A stretch of DNA of 64,000 bases from JABACD01 sp047639675 (GCA_047639675.1 JBLIOI010000010.1:1-64000); one strand, 5' to 3'. Shown: positions 43,967 to 52,979, counted from the stretch's first letter. Program-made: numbers and translations. The notes: generated by a model from the letters alone, not told the origin.

Positions 43967-44965
43967 ATGCGATTCGCAACCTGTCGGGCATCTTTGCTCA
44001 CCACACTCTTCACTCTTGTTCCGGTGCTCGCCGCAGCTCAAGTGACCACCTTCTTTCACGAAGACTTTGAATCTGGGATCACTGACTGGATCGTCCCAGG
44101 ACAGTGGCACTTGATCTCTGATGCGGAGGTACCCTGTGATGGAGCCGCCGCGCCTTTTCCCAATGGGCAATTCGGAGCACGCTTTGGCCAGCAGGGTTCT
44201 TGCGTATTCGGCGAGGCCGCCGCGGGCCTGACTCAGAAAACGGCCATGTCTATTCCCTCTGACATGGGGCCAGTCACTCTCAAAATAACTAGCTACGACG
44301 AGACCGAGTGCGACAGCTGTGGTTGGGACTGGCGGTTCATTTACGTGTCGAGTGACAATGGAGTCAGTTGGGAGTTCATTGGCGAGAGCGGTGAACTCGG
44401 TTGGCACGAAACAGAGCTCGACCTCACCCAGTACGCAGGTATGGATATCAAGCTGAAGTTTGAATTTGATGCGGTTGACTGGCACGGAAACTGGGGACTG
44501 GGCTGGCTGATCGACGATATTCGAGTTGATGTCGGTGAATGTGAGCTGTCAGGCAACTACTGTTCGACGACAGTGAACTCATCGTCCCAGTCTGCTGAGA
44601 TGACGCACAGCGGAACGACTAGCCTTGCGGCGAATGACTTAGTGGTCGGTGCGCACCGCCTTCCTCCCAATAAGCCTGGCTTGATGTTCTACGGGCCGAC
44701 GCAAGTGGAGATTCCTTACGGTGACGGAACGCTATGTTCAGGAGCCGGTGGCCTTGGGTACTTCCGCTTGCAGCCGATCTTGAACAGTGGTCCCACTGGT
44801 TTCGTCGAGCTTCCGCTTGATTACGATCTGGGAGTACTCGGTTCGGGGGACGGCCAGATAACCGCAGGCTCAACGTGGAACTTCCAATTCTGGTTCCGCG
44901 ATCAGGAAGGCGGTCCCGCGGGCTTCTCCTTCAGCGATGGACTCGAGGTTCACTTCTGTCCTTGA
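43967..44965 (+). CDS. secreted protein with jelly-roll-like N-domain and planctomycete C-terminal module
   Basis: 332 residues with a signal peptide (LLTTLFTLVPVLAAAQ). An AGGAG ribosome binding site lies 6-7 nt upstream. Residues about 25-185 form a beta-sandwich like the MAM/Inhibitor A type region (FHEDFESGITDWIVPGQWHL, LKITSYDETECDSCGWDWRF, WHGNWGLGWLIDDIRVDVGEC). Residues about 190-332 are the C-terminal module shared with the 30147 and 27825 proteins: NYCSTTVNSSSQ, NKPGLMFYGPTQVEIPYGDGTLC, FQFWFRDQ and final VHFCP. A terminator hairpin lies 31 bp past the stop. Confidence 0.7.
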   Translation: MRFATCRASLLTTLFTLVPVLAAAQVTTFFHEDFESGITDWIVPGQWHLISDAEVPCDGAAAPFPNGQFGARFGQQGSCVFGEAAAGLTQKTAMSIPSDMGPVTLKITSYDETECDSCGWDWRFIYVSSDNGVSWEFIGESGELGWHETELDLTQYAGMDIKLKFEFDAVDWHGNWGLGWLIDDIRVDVGECELSGNYCSTTVNSSSQSAEMTHSGTTSLAANDLVVGAHRLPPNKPGLMFYGPTQVEIPYGDGTLCSGAGGLGYFRLQPILNSGPTGFVELPLDYDLGVLGSGDGQITAGSTWNFQFWFRDQEGGPAGFSFSDGLEVHFCP

Positions 44966-44996
44966 TCTTTTCCGAACGCGATAGCGCAAAATACAG

Positions 44997-45031
44997 GGGC
45001 GGCGCAGTGGTGAAACTCCACTGCGCCGCCC
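44997..45031 (+). terminator. strong intrinsic terminator
   Basis: A perfect 14-bp stem GGGCGGCGCAGTGG / CCACTGCGCCGCCC with a 7-nt loop TGAAACT is followed by TTGTTCCTTT. It follows the 43967 gene by 31 bp. The core GGGCGGCGCAG/CTGCGCCGCCC is shared with the hairpin at 53155-53188. Confidence 0.8.
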
Positions 45032-45348
45032 TTGTTCCTTTCGTTCAATGCGAGGCAGAGCTGACCCTAGTAACGGGGTCCGATGTTTGGCGAAAGATGA
45101 TTGAGGACGAGGTGAACGTCGAGTACTTGACTCTCGATGGAATGGGCCTCTCCTACAAGAAGTCCTAAGAGAGCACCGTGCGAGATCTTCCTATCCAACT
45201 CTCGAGCTTTGGCTATCGCTGTCAAGCCGAGTAAGGGTCGGAAGGCGTGGTTCCTACCCTGTGAGCTGAGACGGTCGGTTGGAATTGTCGGTTCCTAGGA
45301 TTGATGCTGTCGGGTGCTGAGGATAGAGTGGGCACCCCAAGCTCACCT
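45032..45348. other. intergenic stretch with a coding-like tail
   Basis: Between the terminator and the rfbF leader. A plus-strand frame ending at 45168 reads naturally over its last 28 codons (SDVWRKMIEDEVNV then EYLTLDGMGLSYKKS), but upstream it merges into the terminator and the 3' end of the 43967 gene with no credible start. It may be the 3' scrap of a lost gene. Nothing else was recognised. Confidence 0.35.
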
Positions 45349-45369
45349 GTCCCGACTTTGATTCGGGAC
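45349..45369 (+). promoter_or_regulatory. hairpin in the rfbF leader
   Basis: GTCCCGA and TCGGGAC form a perfect 7-bp stem with a 7-nt loop, ending 17 nt before the rfbF ATG and just before its AGGAC ribosome binding site. There is no T run. It could act on translation of the operon; no regulator is evident. Confidence 0.4.
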
Positions 45370-45386
45370 GGTGGCCAGGACAAAGC

Positions 45387-46163
45387 ATGAAAGTCCTCAT
45401 ACTCGCCGGTGGATACGGAACGCGCCTCAGCGAAGAAACCGTGTCAACTCCCAAGCCGATGGTCGAAATCGGCGGTAAGCCGATCGTTTGGCACATCATG
45501 AAGCACTACTCGTCCTTCGGGTTCAACGAGTTCGTGTTGCTGCTCGGCTACAAGAGTTATGTGTTCAAAGAGTACTTCGCCAACTACTTTCTGCACCAGA
45601 GCGACGTGACGTTCAATCTCGCCACCAACGAGATGAAGGTGCATCAGAATACGAGCGAACCTTGGACCGTCACCTTGCTCGATACTGGGCTCGATACGAT
45701 GACGGGTGGACGGATTCTGCGCGCCAAGGAATTTGTTGGTGATGAGACCTTCTTCCTGACTTATGGCGACGGTTTGTCGGATATCGCAGTGGACGAGGAA
45801 CTGGCCTTTCATCGCCAGCACGGCAAGTCCGCGACGGTGACATCAGTGCAACCCGAGGGCCGTTTTGGTGCCATCGACTCCGATTCGGCGGGGCTGATCA
45901 CCAGCTTCACGGAGAAGCCCGCGGGGGACGGAGCCTGGATCAACGCTGGCTACTTCATCCTTGAGCCAAAAGTCTTCGATTACATCAACGAGGGCGACCA
46001 GACCATTTGGGAGCGCGCACCGCTTGAGAAATTGGCTTCTGACGGCGAGCTGTACTCCCACCCGCACAATGGCTTCTGGCGTTGCATGGACACTTTGCGG
46101 GACAAACAACAACTCAACGCTCTTTGGAATTCAGGTGACGCTCCTTGGCGTAGCTGGAAGTAG
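45387..46163 (+). CDS. rfbF: glucose-1-phosphate cytidylyltransferase
   Basis: 258 residues. The nucleotidyltransferase start is MKVLILAGGYGTRLSEETVSTPKPMVEIGGKPI, and the RfbF-specific phrases HIMKHYSSFGFNEFVLLLGYK, FLTYGDGLSDI and GWINAGYFI-like AWINAGYFILEPKVFDYI and GFWRCMDTLRDK are present. It makes CDP-glucose, the first step of CDP-deoxysugar pathways. The next enzyme, RfbG, is encoded at 51676-52764 on the other strand rather than beside it. Confidence 0.92.
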   Translation: MKVLILAGGYGTRLSEETVSTPKPMVEIGGKPIVWHIMKHYSSFGFNEFVLLLGYKSYVFKEYFANYFLHQSDVTFNLATNEMKVHQNTSEPWTVTLLDTGLDTMTGGRILRAKEFVGDETFFLTYGDGLSDIAVDEELAFHRQHGKSATVTSVQPEGRFGAIDSDSAGLITSFTEKPAGDGAWINAGYFILEPKVFDYINEGDQTIWERAPLEKLASDGELYSHPHNGFWRCMDTLRDKQQLNALWNSGDAPWRSWK

Positions 46164-46190
46164 GGCGACAGGCGCGCCGGGACAATCAAC

Positions 46191-46922
46191 ATGAACGAGA
46201 TCGAGAAGTTTCAGGCGGAAGTCCGCGAGAACATCAGCAACCTTGGCAAGTCCGCTGAAATGCAGCAGCTCGGCATGGACTTTGTCGGCAAGACCGCGCC
46301 CGAGAAGTACAGCTACAACTTCAGCTGGATGGGGCGCCCGATCATTCAATTTCCGCAAGACATGATCGCCATGCAGGAAATATTCTGGAAGGTGCAGCCT
46401 GACCTCGTGATCGAGACTGGTATTGCGCACGGAGGTTCGCTGGTGTTCTACGCCTCCTTGCTTGAGCTGATCGGCAAGGGGCGCGTGCTTGGCATCGATA
46501 TCGATATTAGAGATCATAATCGTGTTGAAATCGAGAAGCACCCGATGGCCGGTCGCATCGACATGATCCAAGGCTCAGCGATTGACGATGGGATTGCTCG
46601 GGAAGTAGCAGAGCATGCAAAGAGCGCAGAAACTGTCTTGGTCGTTCTTGATTCAAATCACACACACGCTCACGTCAAACGTGAACTAGAGCTCTACTCT
46701 CCGTTGGTCTCGGTCGGAAGCTACTGTGTTGTCTTTGACACGGTGGTTGAAGATATGCCGCCCGGATCGTTCCCCGGCCGCCCTTGGGACATCGGCGACA
46801 ATCCGAAGACGGCTGTTCATGAGTTCATCGAAACGAACGATCAGTTTGAAATTGATGCGGCGATTCACGAGAAGCTCCTGATCACTGTCGCTCCTGACGG
46901 TTACCTCAAGCGGGTTCGATAA
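46191..46922 (+). CDS. CmcI-like (cephalosporin hydroxylase family) SAM enzyme
   Basis: 243 residues. The fold markers of the CmcI/rhamnosyl O-methyltransferase family are present: MGRPIIQFPQDMIAMQEIFWKVQPDLVIETGIAHGGSL near 46-80 (split by eye), VLGIDIDIRDHNR, VLVVLDSNHTHAHVKRELELYSPLV and YCVVFDTVVEDMP. Family members bind SAM and metal and mostly O-methylate sugars. Its place between rfbF and a NeuD-like gene suggests work on the CDP-sugar or the finished glycan. Confidence 0.8.
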   Translation: MNEIEKFQAEVRENISNLGKSAEMQQLGMDFVGKTAPEKYSYNFSWMGRPIIQFPQDMIAMQEIFWKVQPDLVIETGIAHGGSLVFYASLLELIGKGRVLGIDIDIRDHNRVEIEKHPMAGRIDMIQGSAIDDGIAREVAEHAKSAETVLVVLDSNHTHAHVKRELELYSPLVSVGSYCVVFDTVVEDMPPGSFPGRPWDIGDNPKTAVHEFIETNDQFEIDAAIHEKLLITVAPDGYLKRVR

Positions 46923-46927
46923 AGCAC

Positions 46928-47584
46928 GTGACTGGCGAGCGGCGACCTATCGTGATCTGGGGAGCGATCGGGCAAGCCGTGGTCTTGAGCGAGTTCGCTG
47001 CGCAGATTGGGCTCTCGATTCTGGCCCTCGTGGACAACGACGAAGAACTGTCTTCGCCACTCGCTGGGGTGCCCTTGTTGCGTGGAGCTGCCGGGCTTGA
47101 GCGATGGTTAGCGCAGGCCGGTGGTGCGCAGCCGATGGGTGCAATCGTTGCAGTAGGCGGCGCGCGAGGCTCAGTGCGCATGGAGCTAGCGGCAAGTATG
47201 CAAGCGATGGGGCTTCAGTCAGTCGATGCTGTGCATCCGGCAGCCTATGTCGCCACTGACGCGACTTGCGGTGCAGGCTTGCAGGTCATGGCTGGAGCTG
47301 TCGTTGGTGCCCGCGCTCGCTTAGGTCAGCAGTGCCTGATCAACACCGGCGCAACTGTTGATCACGAGTGTCAATTGGATGACGGTGTACACGTCGGACC
47401 GGGAGCTAGCTTAGCGGGCTGCGTTCGCGTCGGGCGCCATAGCTTTGTAGGCACCGGTGCTGTTGTCTTGCCACGCATTCAGATCGGCTCCGATGTTGTG
47501 GTGGGGGCGGGCGCCGTCGTGACACGGGACCTTCCCGATGGAGTCGTTGTGGTCGGCAATCCAGCCCGAGTGTTGCGGAAGTAG
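46928..47584 (+). CDS. NeuD-like sugar O-acyltransferase
   Basis: 218 residues from GTG 46928. The N-terminal half is a small Rossmann-like PglD/NeuD domain (IVIWGAIGQAVVLSEFAAQIGLSILALVDND). The C-terminal half is a left-handed beta helix of hexapeptide repeats (GLQVMAGAVVGARARLGQQCLINTGATVDHEC, about 113-145) with catalytic His in VDHEC, ending in GNPARVLRK. It is likely to acetylate an amino or hydroxyl group of a sugar nucleotide. Last gene of the rfbF operon; the next gene is convergent, 6 bp away. Confidence 0.82.
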   Translation: MTGERRPIVIWGAIGQAVVLSEFAAQIGLSILALVDNDEELSSPLAGVPLLRGAAGLERWLAQAGGAQPMGAIVAVGGARGSVRMELAASMQAMGLQSVDAVHPAAYVATDATCGAGLQVMAGAVVGARARLGQQCLINTGATVDHECQLDDGVHVGPGASLAGCVRVGRHSFVGTGAVVLPRIQIGSDVVVGAGAVVTRDLPDGVVVVGNPARVLRK

Positions 47585-47590
47585 TCGTGG

Positions 47591-48766
47591 CTACGCTTGC
47601 TTACTAGCCTCGTGCTCTAGGTAGGACCAGATCTCCGAGTAGCGCCAATCCTCGCGCTGCAGCAGCTTACTGTTGAGCAGAGACTTCGCATTGCGCGTGG
47701 CAGATTGAACGACTGCGCTCTTGCGAATCCTGCGACCGAGGGAATTGCGGCGACGCTCGCTGCTTTTCAATCGGGCAGCCGTTTCATCACGTAGTTCCTG
47801 ACTTTGTTCAGCAAGTGCTCGATTCCACTCAGCCAGCTCCTCATCCATGTCGACGCCAAGTACTACGGAGGACTGAATGGCATCGTAGCAGGCGCAGAAG
47901 TAGTTGGGCCAGTCGGGTTCGTGCTTCGTGAGCCGGCCGCCGAGCTCCTCACGTAACATGACGTAGTCGTTGTAGATGGAACCAGAAACTGTTCGCGCTT
48001 TGACCGGAACGCGATCGTAGAAGACGATATCGCCGCCGAGGGAGGCTGCAAACTCTTTGGCGAGCCCGGTTTTCATACGAACGCTGAGCCCGTTGCTGAC
48101 GGTAGTATCAGAAAAGCAAACGAGGCCCTCTTCGATGTAGGTCACCTCTTCGCAGTAGTTCAGCGCCTGGATAGCGAGGGTGTAGTCCGGTGAGACTGGA
48201 GGGAATAAACGTCCCAATGGAGCGTTGCGTATCTTCTGCAGGACATCCCGACGTATAGCGCTGTAGTGAGCGATCGGAAGACGGTGCTTTGCGTCTTGAT
48301 AACTGCCATGCACAAGCGTGTCGAGCGCTTCGTCAGCGCTAAGGCTGTGGACAGGGCCGCGACCGCCATTGCGCCGAATTCGTTTTCCCAGCCCATAGTC
48401 CTCTAGCGAGTCCCACTGCCAGCGCAGGGCTTCGGGATTACATTCTTCGACGACCTGCTGAATACGTGCCAACGCATGAAACTTCAAGGCTTGCTTGTCT
48501 TCAAGCAAACACAGGTACTCACCCTGCGCTCGATCGCAAGCAGCCTCCCAGTTGTCGCACATGCTTAGGCCTTCGACGCGCTCGTAGTGCAGTCGCGAGT
48601 CGTCGAATGTGCTGATCGCCTCACGAGTTTCCTCGTTCTCGCTATTGTCCGAGATCACCAACTCGAAGTCTTGAAGGGTCTGTTTGAGCACAGACGCGAC
48701 GGCAATCTTCGTCAGCTTGGGACGATTGCGCGTGGGGATGACCACGCTGAACTTGGGACGTGCCAT
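47591..48766 (-). CDS. family 2 glycosyltransferase
   Basis: 391 residues. The GT2 start is FSVVIPTRNRPKLTKIAVASVLKQTLQDFELVISDNSENEETREAI (GT-A fold), with a LEDKQALK segment in the place of the DxD. The rest is less typical, and the C-terminal part is a charged helical region (AARLKSSERRRNSLGRRIRKS). It probably transfers the sugar made by the neighbouring CDP-sugar genes. Last gene of the minus-strand operon starting at rfbG. Confidence 0.75.
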   Translation of the reverse strand: MARPKFSVVIPTRNRPKLTKIAVASVLKQTLQDFELVISDNSENEETREAISTFDDSRLHYERVEGLSMCDNWEAACDRAQGEYLCLLEDKQALKFHALARIQQVVEECNPEALRWQWDSLEDYGLGKRIRRNGGRGPVHSLSADEALDTLVHGSYQDAKHRLPIAHYSAIRRDVLQKIRNAPLGRLFPPVSPDYTLAIQALNYCEEVTYIEEGLVCFSDTTVSNGLSVRMKTGLAKEFAASLGGDIVFYDRVPVKARTVSGSIYNDYVMLREELGGRLTKHEPDWPNYFCACYDAIQSSVVLGVDMDEELAEWNRALAEQSQELRDETAARLKSSERRRNSLGRRIRKSAVVQSATRNAKSLLNSKLLQREDWRYSEIWSYLEHEASKQA

Positions 48767-48770
48767 GGCT

Positions 48771-49898
48771 TTAGGAAGGCTCTGCGCAGACTTTCACGTC
48801 GAGCAGACTGCGTAGGGTGTTCACAACGTACTCCGTATCCTCGCGGGTCATGTCGAAGTTACTGGGCAGATTGAAACCGCGCTGGCCCACTCGCAGGCTA
48901 ACGGGGTTTGTGTCTTGGTCGTCAAACATTGGGAAGCTACTGACAGGGTAGAAGAAGGGTCGCGCGCCAATCCCAGCTTCATTCAAGCGCGAGAGCAGAA
49001 CGTCGCGTTCGATGCAATGGGCCTCTCCAAGCACCACTGTTGGCATCCAGTAGGAATTGAGAGTGCCGTCGGGCTGAGGGTTCCAGGCGAGGTCCGTGAT
49101 GCCTTGCGCGGCTTCGGTGTACCACTCGAAGATCTTGCGCTTCTTCTGAATGAGTTCGTCGATGCGCTCCAGTTGGGCGCAACCAAGTGCGGCCTGAATG
49201 TTCGACATGCGGTACTTGTAGCCAATCTGCTCACACCAGAACATTTTGGGAACCTTGGGGTCGCGGCCATGGTTCTCAAGGATGGTGATTTGCTCCGCCA
49301 AGTCTGCGCGGTTAGTCACGAGCATACCCCCCTCACCGGTGGTCATGGTCTTAGTCCCGTGAAAAGAGAACACGCCAATGTCACCGATGGAGCCCGCGCG
49401 TTGGTTGCCAATCATCGAACCGATGGCTTCCGCAGCATCCTCGATGACAGCCAGACCATGGCGCTTCGCGATTTCAAGAATGGCCGGCATGTCTACCAAG
49501 TTGCCGTACACGTGGACGACCAAGATGGCTTTGGTCCTTGGCGTAATGGCTTCTTCCACTTGGGCGGGGTCGATGCACCAACTGTCTTGCAGCACATCAA
49601 CGAATACAGGCTTTGCTCCCAGGTATGTAATTGGCGCGACGCTCGCAACCCAGGTTGCGTCAGGAACGATCACTTCGTCGCCGTGGCCGATACCGAGCGC
49701 GGCGAGTCCCATGTGCAGCGCGCCGGTGCAGCTGGATGTGGGGAATGCAAACTGCGTTCCCATATGGCTGGCAAATTCATCCTGTAGCTTGTTCAGGGAC
49801 TCGTAGCAACGCGAACCCCAACCGTGGGTCATGGCTTCGGTGACAGCAGAAATCTCGAGTTGCGTAATGCTCGGCTTCGCATAGGGGATGTTTCTCAT
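48771..49898 (-). CDS. DegT/DnrJ/EryC1 sugar aminotransferase
   Basis: 375 residues, PLP fold type I. It shows VIVPDATWVASVAPITYLGAKPVFVDV, VIEDAAEAIGS (D154) and the PLP lysine K183 in FSFHGTKTMTTGEGGMLVT. It would aminate a keto group of a nucleotide sugar. Next to a C-methyltransferase and an epimerase it suggests an amino-deoxysugar. An alternative is a dehydratase of the same fold, such as the CDP-sugar 3-dehydratase, but that branch carries His instead of the PLP Lys, and the Lys is present here. Confidence 0.85.
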   Translation of the reverse strand: MRNIPYAKPSITQLEISAVTEAMTHGWGSRCYESLNKLQDEFASHMGTQFAFPTSSCTGALHMGLAALGIGHGDEVIVPDATWVASVAPITYLGAKPVFVDVLQDSWCIDPAQVEEAITPRTKAILVVHVYGNLVDMPAILEIAKRHGLAVIEDAAEAIGSMIGNQRAGSIGDIGVFSFHGTKTMTTGEGGMLVTNRADLAEQITILENHGRDPKVPKMFWCEQIGYKYRMSNIQAALGCAQLERIDELIQKKRKIFEWYTEAAQGITDLAWNPQPDGTLNSYWMPTVVLGEAHCIERDVLLSRLNEAGIGARPFFYPVSSFPMFDDQDTNPVSLRVGQRGFNLPSNFDMTREDTEYVVNTLRSLLDVKVCAEPS

Positions 49899-51128
49899 TC
49901 AGCTCACCTCTAGCTCTGGGATGCAGGTCACAAATTGCCCGTCCCACTCGCGAATGTAGGCCAGTTGCTCGCGGATCTCGGGCAGGATATTCCAGGGCAA
50001 AACGAGCACGAAGTCCGGCTTGGCCTGCTGCAGGCGTTCTTCTGCGACGATCGGAATGTGGCTGCCCGGCATGTGTAGGCCCTGCTTGTGGGGGTTGCGA
50101 TCGACGACGAACTCGATCAACTCCGTGCCTTTCACGCCGCAGTAATTGAGCAGAGTGTTGCCCTTGGCAGCGGCGCCGTAGGCCGCCACTTTGCGGCCGG
50201 CGCGGCGTTGTTCATTGAGGAAGTCGAGCAGCGACATGCGGATCTTGTCCGCAGCGTCTTGCAAGCTCTGATAGCCCTCGGCGCTCTGCAGCCCCGCGTC
50301 GATTTCCTTTTGCAGGATGGCTGCGACTTGATCCGTCACGGCTAGCGAGTCGTGAGCAGCATGGCGCGCGAAGACGCGCAAGGAGCCGCCGTGGGTTGGA
50401 ATTTCTTGTACATCGTAAACCGTCAATCCATGGGCTGCGAGAATCGCTTGGACGGCGGTCAATGACAGGTAGCTGAAGTGTTCGTGATAGATCGTGTCGA
50501 ACTGATTCTCCTGGATCAGGTTCAGTAGATGGGGGAACTCAAAGGTCAGTGTCCCTGTTGCGGCCAGCGCAATTGTGAAGCCTCTCACGAAGTCATTGAT
50601 GTCCGGAACATGGGCTAACACATTATTGCCCAGCATCAGGTCAAAGCCTGTTCCGCCAGCGAGCACCTTGGTGGCAGTCTCGTTACCCCAAAACTCTTCG
50701 AGGGTTTCGACACCCTTCGTGCGCGCTTGGGCAGCCGTTCCAGAAGTGGGTTCGACGCCGAGGGCAGGAATCCCCGCCTGGACGAAGTATTGGAGCAAGT
50801 AGCCGTCGTTGGAAGCGACCTCAAGTACGCGTGAGTTGGCGTCAAGGGCCAAGCGCTCGATCATCGAGGCCGTGTACGCCTTGCTGTGCGCCAACCAGGA
50901 GGTCGATACGGATGAGTAGTAGGCATAGTCGCCGGTGAAGATCTCATCGGACTGTTGGTACTCATCAATTTGCACTAGCCAGCAAGCTTCACAAACGAAA
51001 ACGGCCAGCGGGAAGTACGTCTCAGGTTCGTCCAGTTGCGCAGTGCTGCGGTACGCATTGGAAGGCGGAGCGTTTACCAGATCAATGAAAGGAAGGCGGA
51101 CGGGCGTCAGGCAGAATCGGCAGTTCAT
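49899..51128 (-). CDS. sugar C-methyltransferase (TylC3/NovU-like)
   Basis: 409 residues in three parts typical of sugar C-methyltransferases. First, an N-terminal zinc-binding domain (CRFCLTPVRL and CEACWLVQ, about 3-55). Second, a class I SAM domain (VLEVASNDGYLLQYFVQAGIPALGVEPT). Third, a C-terminal domain with KVAAYGAAAKGNTLLNYCG and VDRNPHKQGLHMPGSHIPI. It would put a methyl group on a keto-deoxysugar carbon, giving a branched sugar. Its start overlaps the epimerase stop by 4 bp. Confidence 0.85.
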   Translation of the reverse strand: MNCRFCLTPVRLPFIDLVNAPPSNAYRSTAQLDEPETYFPLAVFVCEACWLVQIDEYQQSDEIFTGDYAYYSSVSTSWLAHSKAYTASMIERLALDANSRVLEVASNDGYLLQYFVQAGIPALGVEPTSGTAAQARTKGVETLEEFWGNETATKVLAGGTGFDLMLGNNVLAHVPDINDFVRGFTIALAATGTLTFEFPHLLNLIQENQFDTIYHEHFSYLSLTAVQAILAAHGLTVYDVQEIPTHGGSLRVFARHAAHDSLAVTDQVAAILQKEIDAGLQSAEGYQSLQDAADKIRMSLLDFLNEQRRAGRKVAAYGAAAKGNTLLNYCGVKGTELIEFVVDRNPHKQGLHMPGSHIPIVAEERLQQAKPDFVLVLPWNILPEIREQLAYIREWDGQFVTCIPELEVS

Positions 51129-51679
51129 AGTTCCAGGCCCTCGAAGGCTTGATCGAAGGGGGTAAGCGAAGCGTCACGCTCGGAGATTTCGGCGATTGGA
51201 AGGGGCCAATCGATCGCTAGCTCTGGACTCGCGTGATGCACACCGCCTTGAAAGTCAGGCGCGTAGTTCGCCGTATGCAAGTAGAGCAGTTGACAGTTTG
51301 CTGTGAGCGTCTGAAAGCCATGCGCGAAGCCGCGCGGGATGTAGACCATGTTCTGTTCGGCTTCGTCAAGCGTCACCGCATGCCACTGACCAAAGGTGAG
51401 AGAGCCCTTGCGCAGGTCGACCATCACGTCATAAACGCGGCCGGCGATACAGCGCACAAGCTTGTCCTCGGCATGGGGCGCCACTTGGAAGTGCACGCCC
51501 CGCAGGGTGCCTTGCTTGGATGTGAATGAGGAATTGATTTGCTCGATAGCGCGCCCGCCATTCAGCTCGCTGAGTTCTTCCTGGCAGAACCAGCGTGAAA
51601 ACCAACCACGAGAATCGGGTTTGCCCGTGGAGTGCAATTGCGCAGCGCCCGCAAGCGGAAGATTCTCAATCGAAATCAT
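51125..51679 (-). CDS. dTDP-4-dehydrorhamnose 3,5-epimerase-like protein
   Basis: 184 residues from ATG 51679, which overlaps the rfbG stop (ATGA). A longer frame lies inside rfbG and is rejected. It has the RmlC cupin features: DSRGWFSRWFCQEELSELNG, the catalytic-His phrase GTLRGVHFQVAPHAEDKLVRC, VDLRKGSLTFGQW and IPRGFAHGFQTL. In CDP-sugar clusters this family epimerises the 4-keto-6-deoxy intermediate. Coupled to genes on both sides. Confidence 0.85.
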   Translation of the reverse strand: MISIENLPLAGAAQLHSTGKPDSRGWFSRWFCQEELSELNGGRAIEQINSSFTSKQGTLRGVHFQVAPHAEDKLVRCIAGRVYDVMVDLRKGSLTFGQWHAVTLDEAEQNMVYIPRGFAHGFQTLTANCQLLYLHTANYAPDFQGGVHHASPELAIDWPLPIAEISERDASLTPFDQAFEGLEL

Positions 51680-52764
51680 AGAGCCCATTGAATCTCTTGC
51701 TGAGCTGCGCACTCGGTGTACTTGGCGATCTGCTCGGTGCTGATGGTTTGCGCGTCTTCGTAGTAGGAGCGGTACCACGCTACCGTTTCGTGCAAGGTTT
51801 CGTCGAGCCCCCAGACTGGCTTCCACTTGAGTTCGCGCAGCGCCTTGGTGCTATCTAGCATCAGCAGCCCAGCCTCATGGGGCGCATTCTCCTGGGGCGT
51901 GATCTCGCAACGAATCTCGGGCCAGGAACGCTGCATGCGCTCGAACAAGCCTTCGGTCGTCAAGTTGGAGTCGAGCTCCGGACCGAAGTTCCAGGCGCTT
52001 GCAAACTCTTTGCGCTCGTTCAACAGTTCCGCTCCCAAGGCTAAGTACCCGGCTAGCGGTTCAAGTACATGCTGCCAGGGCCGGGAACTCTTCGGGTTAC
52101 GAATCTCGACCGGGCGAGAAGCAGATGCGGCGCGCATCACGTCGGGCACTAATCGATTCTCACACCAGTCGCCGCCTCCAATCACATTTCCGGCGCGTGC
52201 GGTGGCCACGAGTGCGTTGGATCCCTGGGTTGCCTCGAAGAACGATCGACGAAAGCTCGCGGTGAGAAGCTCGACGCAGGCTTTCGAGGCGCTGTACGGA
52301 TCATGCCCACCTAGTTCGTCGTTCTCTCGGTAGCCATAGAGCCACTCGCGATTTTCATAGCACTTGTCCGTCGTAATGACGATCACAGCTTTCACGCTCG
52401 GTATCTGCCGACAGGTGTCCAGCAAGCGCGCCGTTCCCATCACATTCGACTCAAAGGTCTCCAGCGGATCCTCGTAGGACTTGAGCACGAGGGGTTGGGC
52501 AGCCAGGTGAAATACGATCTCTGGTTGGGCTTCAATCAACGCCTCACGTAGACGTGATCCTTGGTTTAGATTGCCGATGATCGAGTTCAGCCCAAGTTCC
52601 AGTAGGCCGTAATGACTAGGGCTGGTCGACGGTGCCAGGGCGTACCCCGTAACTTTCGCCTCTAGTTGCTCAAGCCACAGCGCGAGCCACGAGCCTTTGA
52701 AGCCCGTATGCCCGGTGAGGAATACGCGGCGGTTTCGATAAGCGGATTGAAAGGATGTGGCCAA
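51676..52764 (-). CDS. rfbG: CDP-glucose 4,6-dehydratase
   Basis: 362 residues, SDR fold. It shows VFLTGHTGFKGSWLALWLEQL (NAD binding), HLAAQPLVLKSYEDPLETFESNVMGT and catalytic YSASK in DPYSASKACVELLTASFR, phrases typical of RfbG. It turns CDP-glucose into CDP-4-keto-6-deoxyglucose, the common intermediate of branched and dideoxy sugars. It is the first gene of a five-gene minus-strand operon, and a promoter is visible at 52823-52851. Confidence 0.92.
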   Translation of the reverse strand: MATSFQSAYRNRRVFLTGHTGFKGSWLALWLEQLEAKVTGYALAPSTSPSHYGLLELGLNSIIGNLNQGSRLREALIEAQPEIVFHLAAQPLVLKSYEDPLETFESNVMGTARLLDTCRQIPSVKAVIVITTDKCYENREWLYGYRENDELGGHDPYSASKACVELLTASFRRSFFEATQGSNALVATARAGNVIGGGDWCENRLVPDVMRAASASRPVEIRNPKSSRPWQHVLEPLAGYLALGAELLNERKEFASAWNFGPELDSNLTTEGLFERMQRSWPEIRCEITPQENAPHEAGLLMLDSTKALRELKWKPVWGLDETLHETVAWYRSYYEDAQTISTEQIAKYTECAAQQEIQWAL

Positions 52765-52822
52765 AGTCTCTTCGGTCAGATGGGATGGGTGGCTGAGCAG
52801 AGTCCCTTGCCTGCCTGGTCTA

Positions 52823-52851
52823 ATTATAGAAAGCTGAGGGGCCAGCCGGAA
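52823..52851 (-). promoter_or_regulatory. promoter of the rfbG operon
   Basis: On the minus strand a perfect -10 TATAAT (52828-52823) is preceded, 17 nt upstream, by TTCCGG (52851-52846), a weak -35. The rfbG start is about 58 bp downstream. The -35 match is poor, so an activator may help or the spacing is accidental. Confidence 0.45.
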
Positions 52852-52979
52852 CCGTGAAGCTCCCAGTGCTTATCCCCCCGGCAATGTGCCACACGGCGTA
52901 ATCGATGTGTCCGGCGGAACGCATTGGTGAATATTCTCGAAATCTCGCAGTTCGAGATCGACTGGCTTCGAATTCGGTG

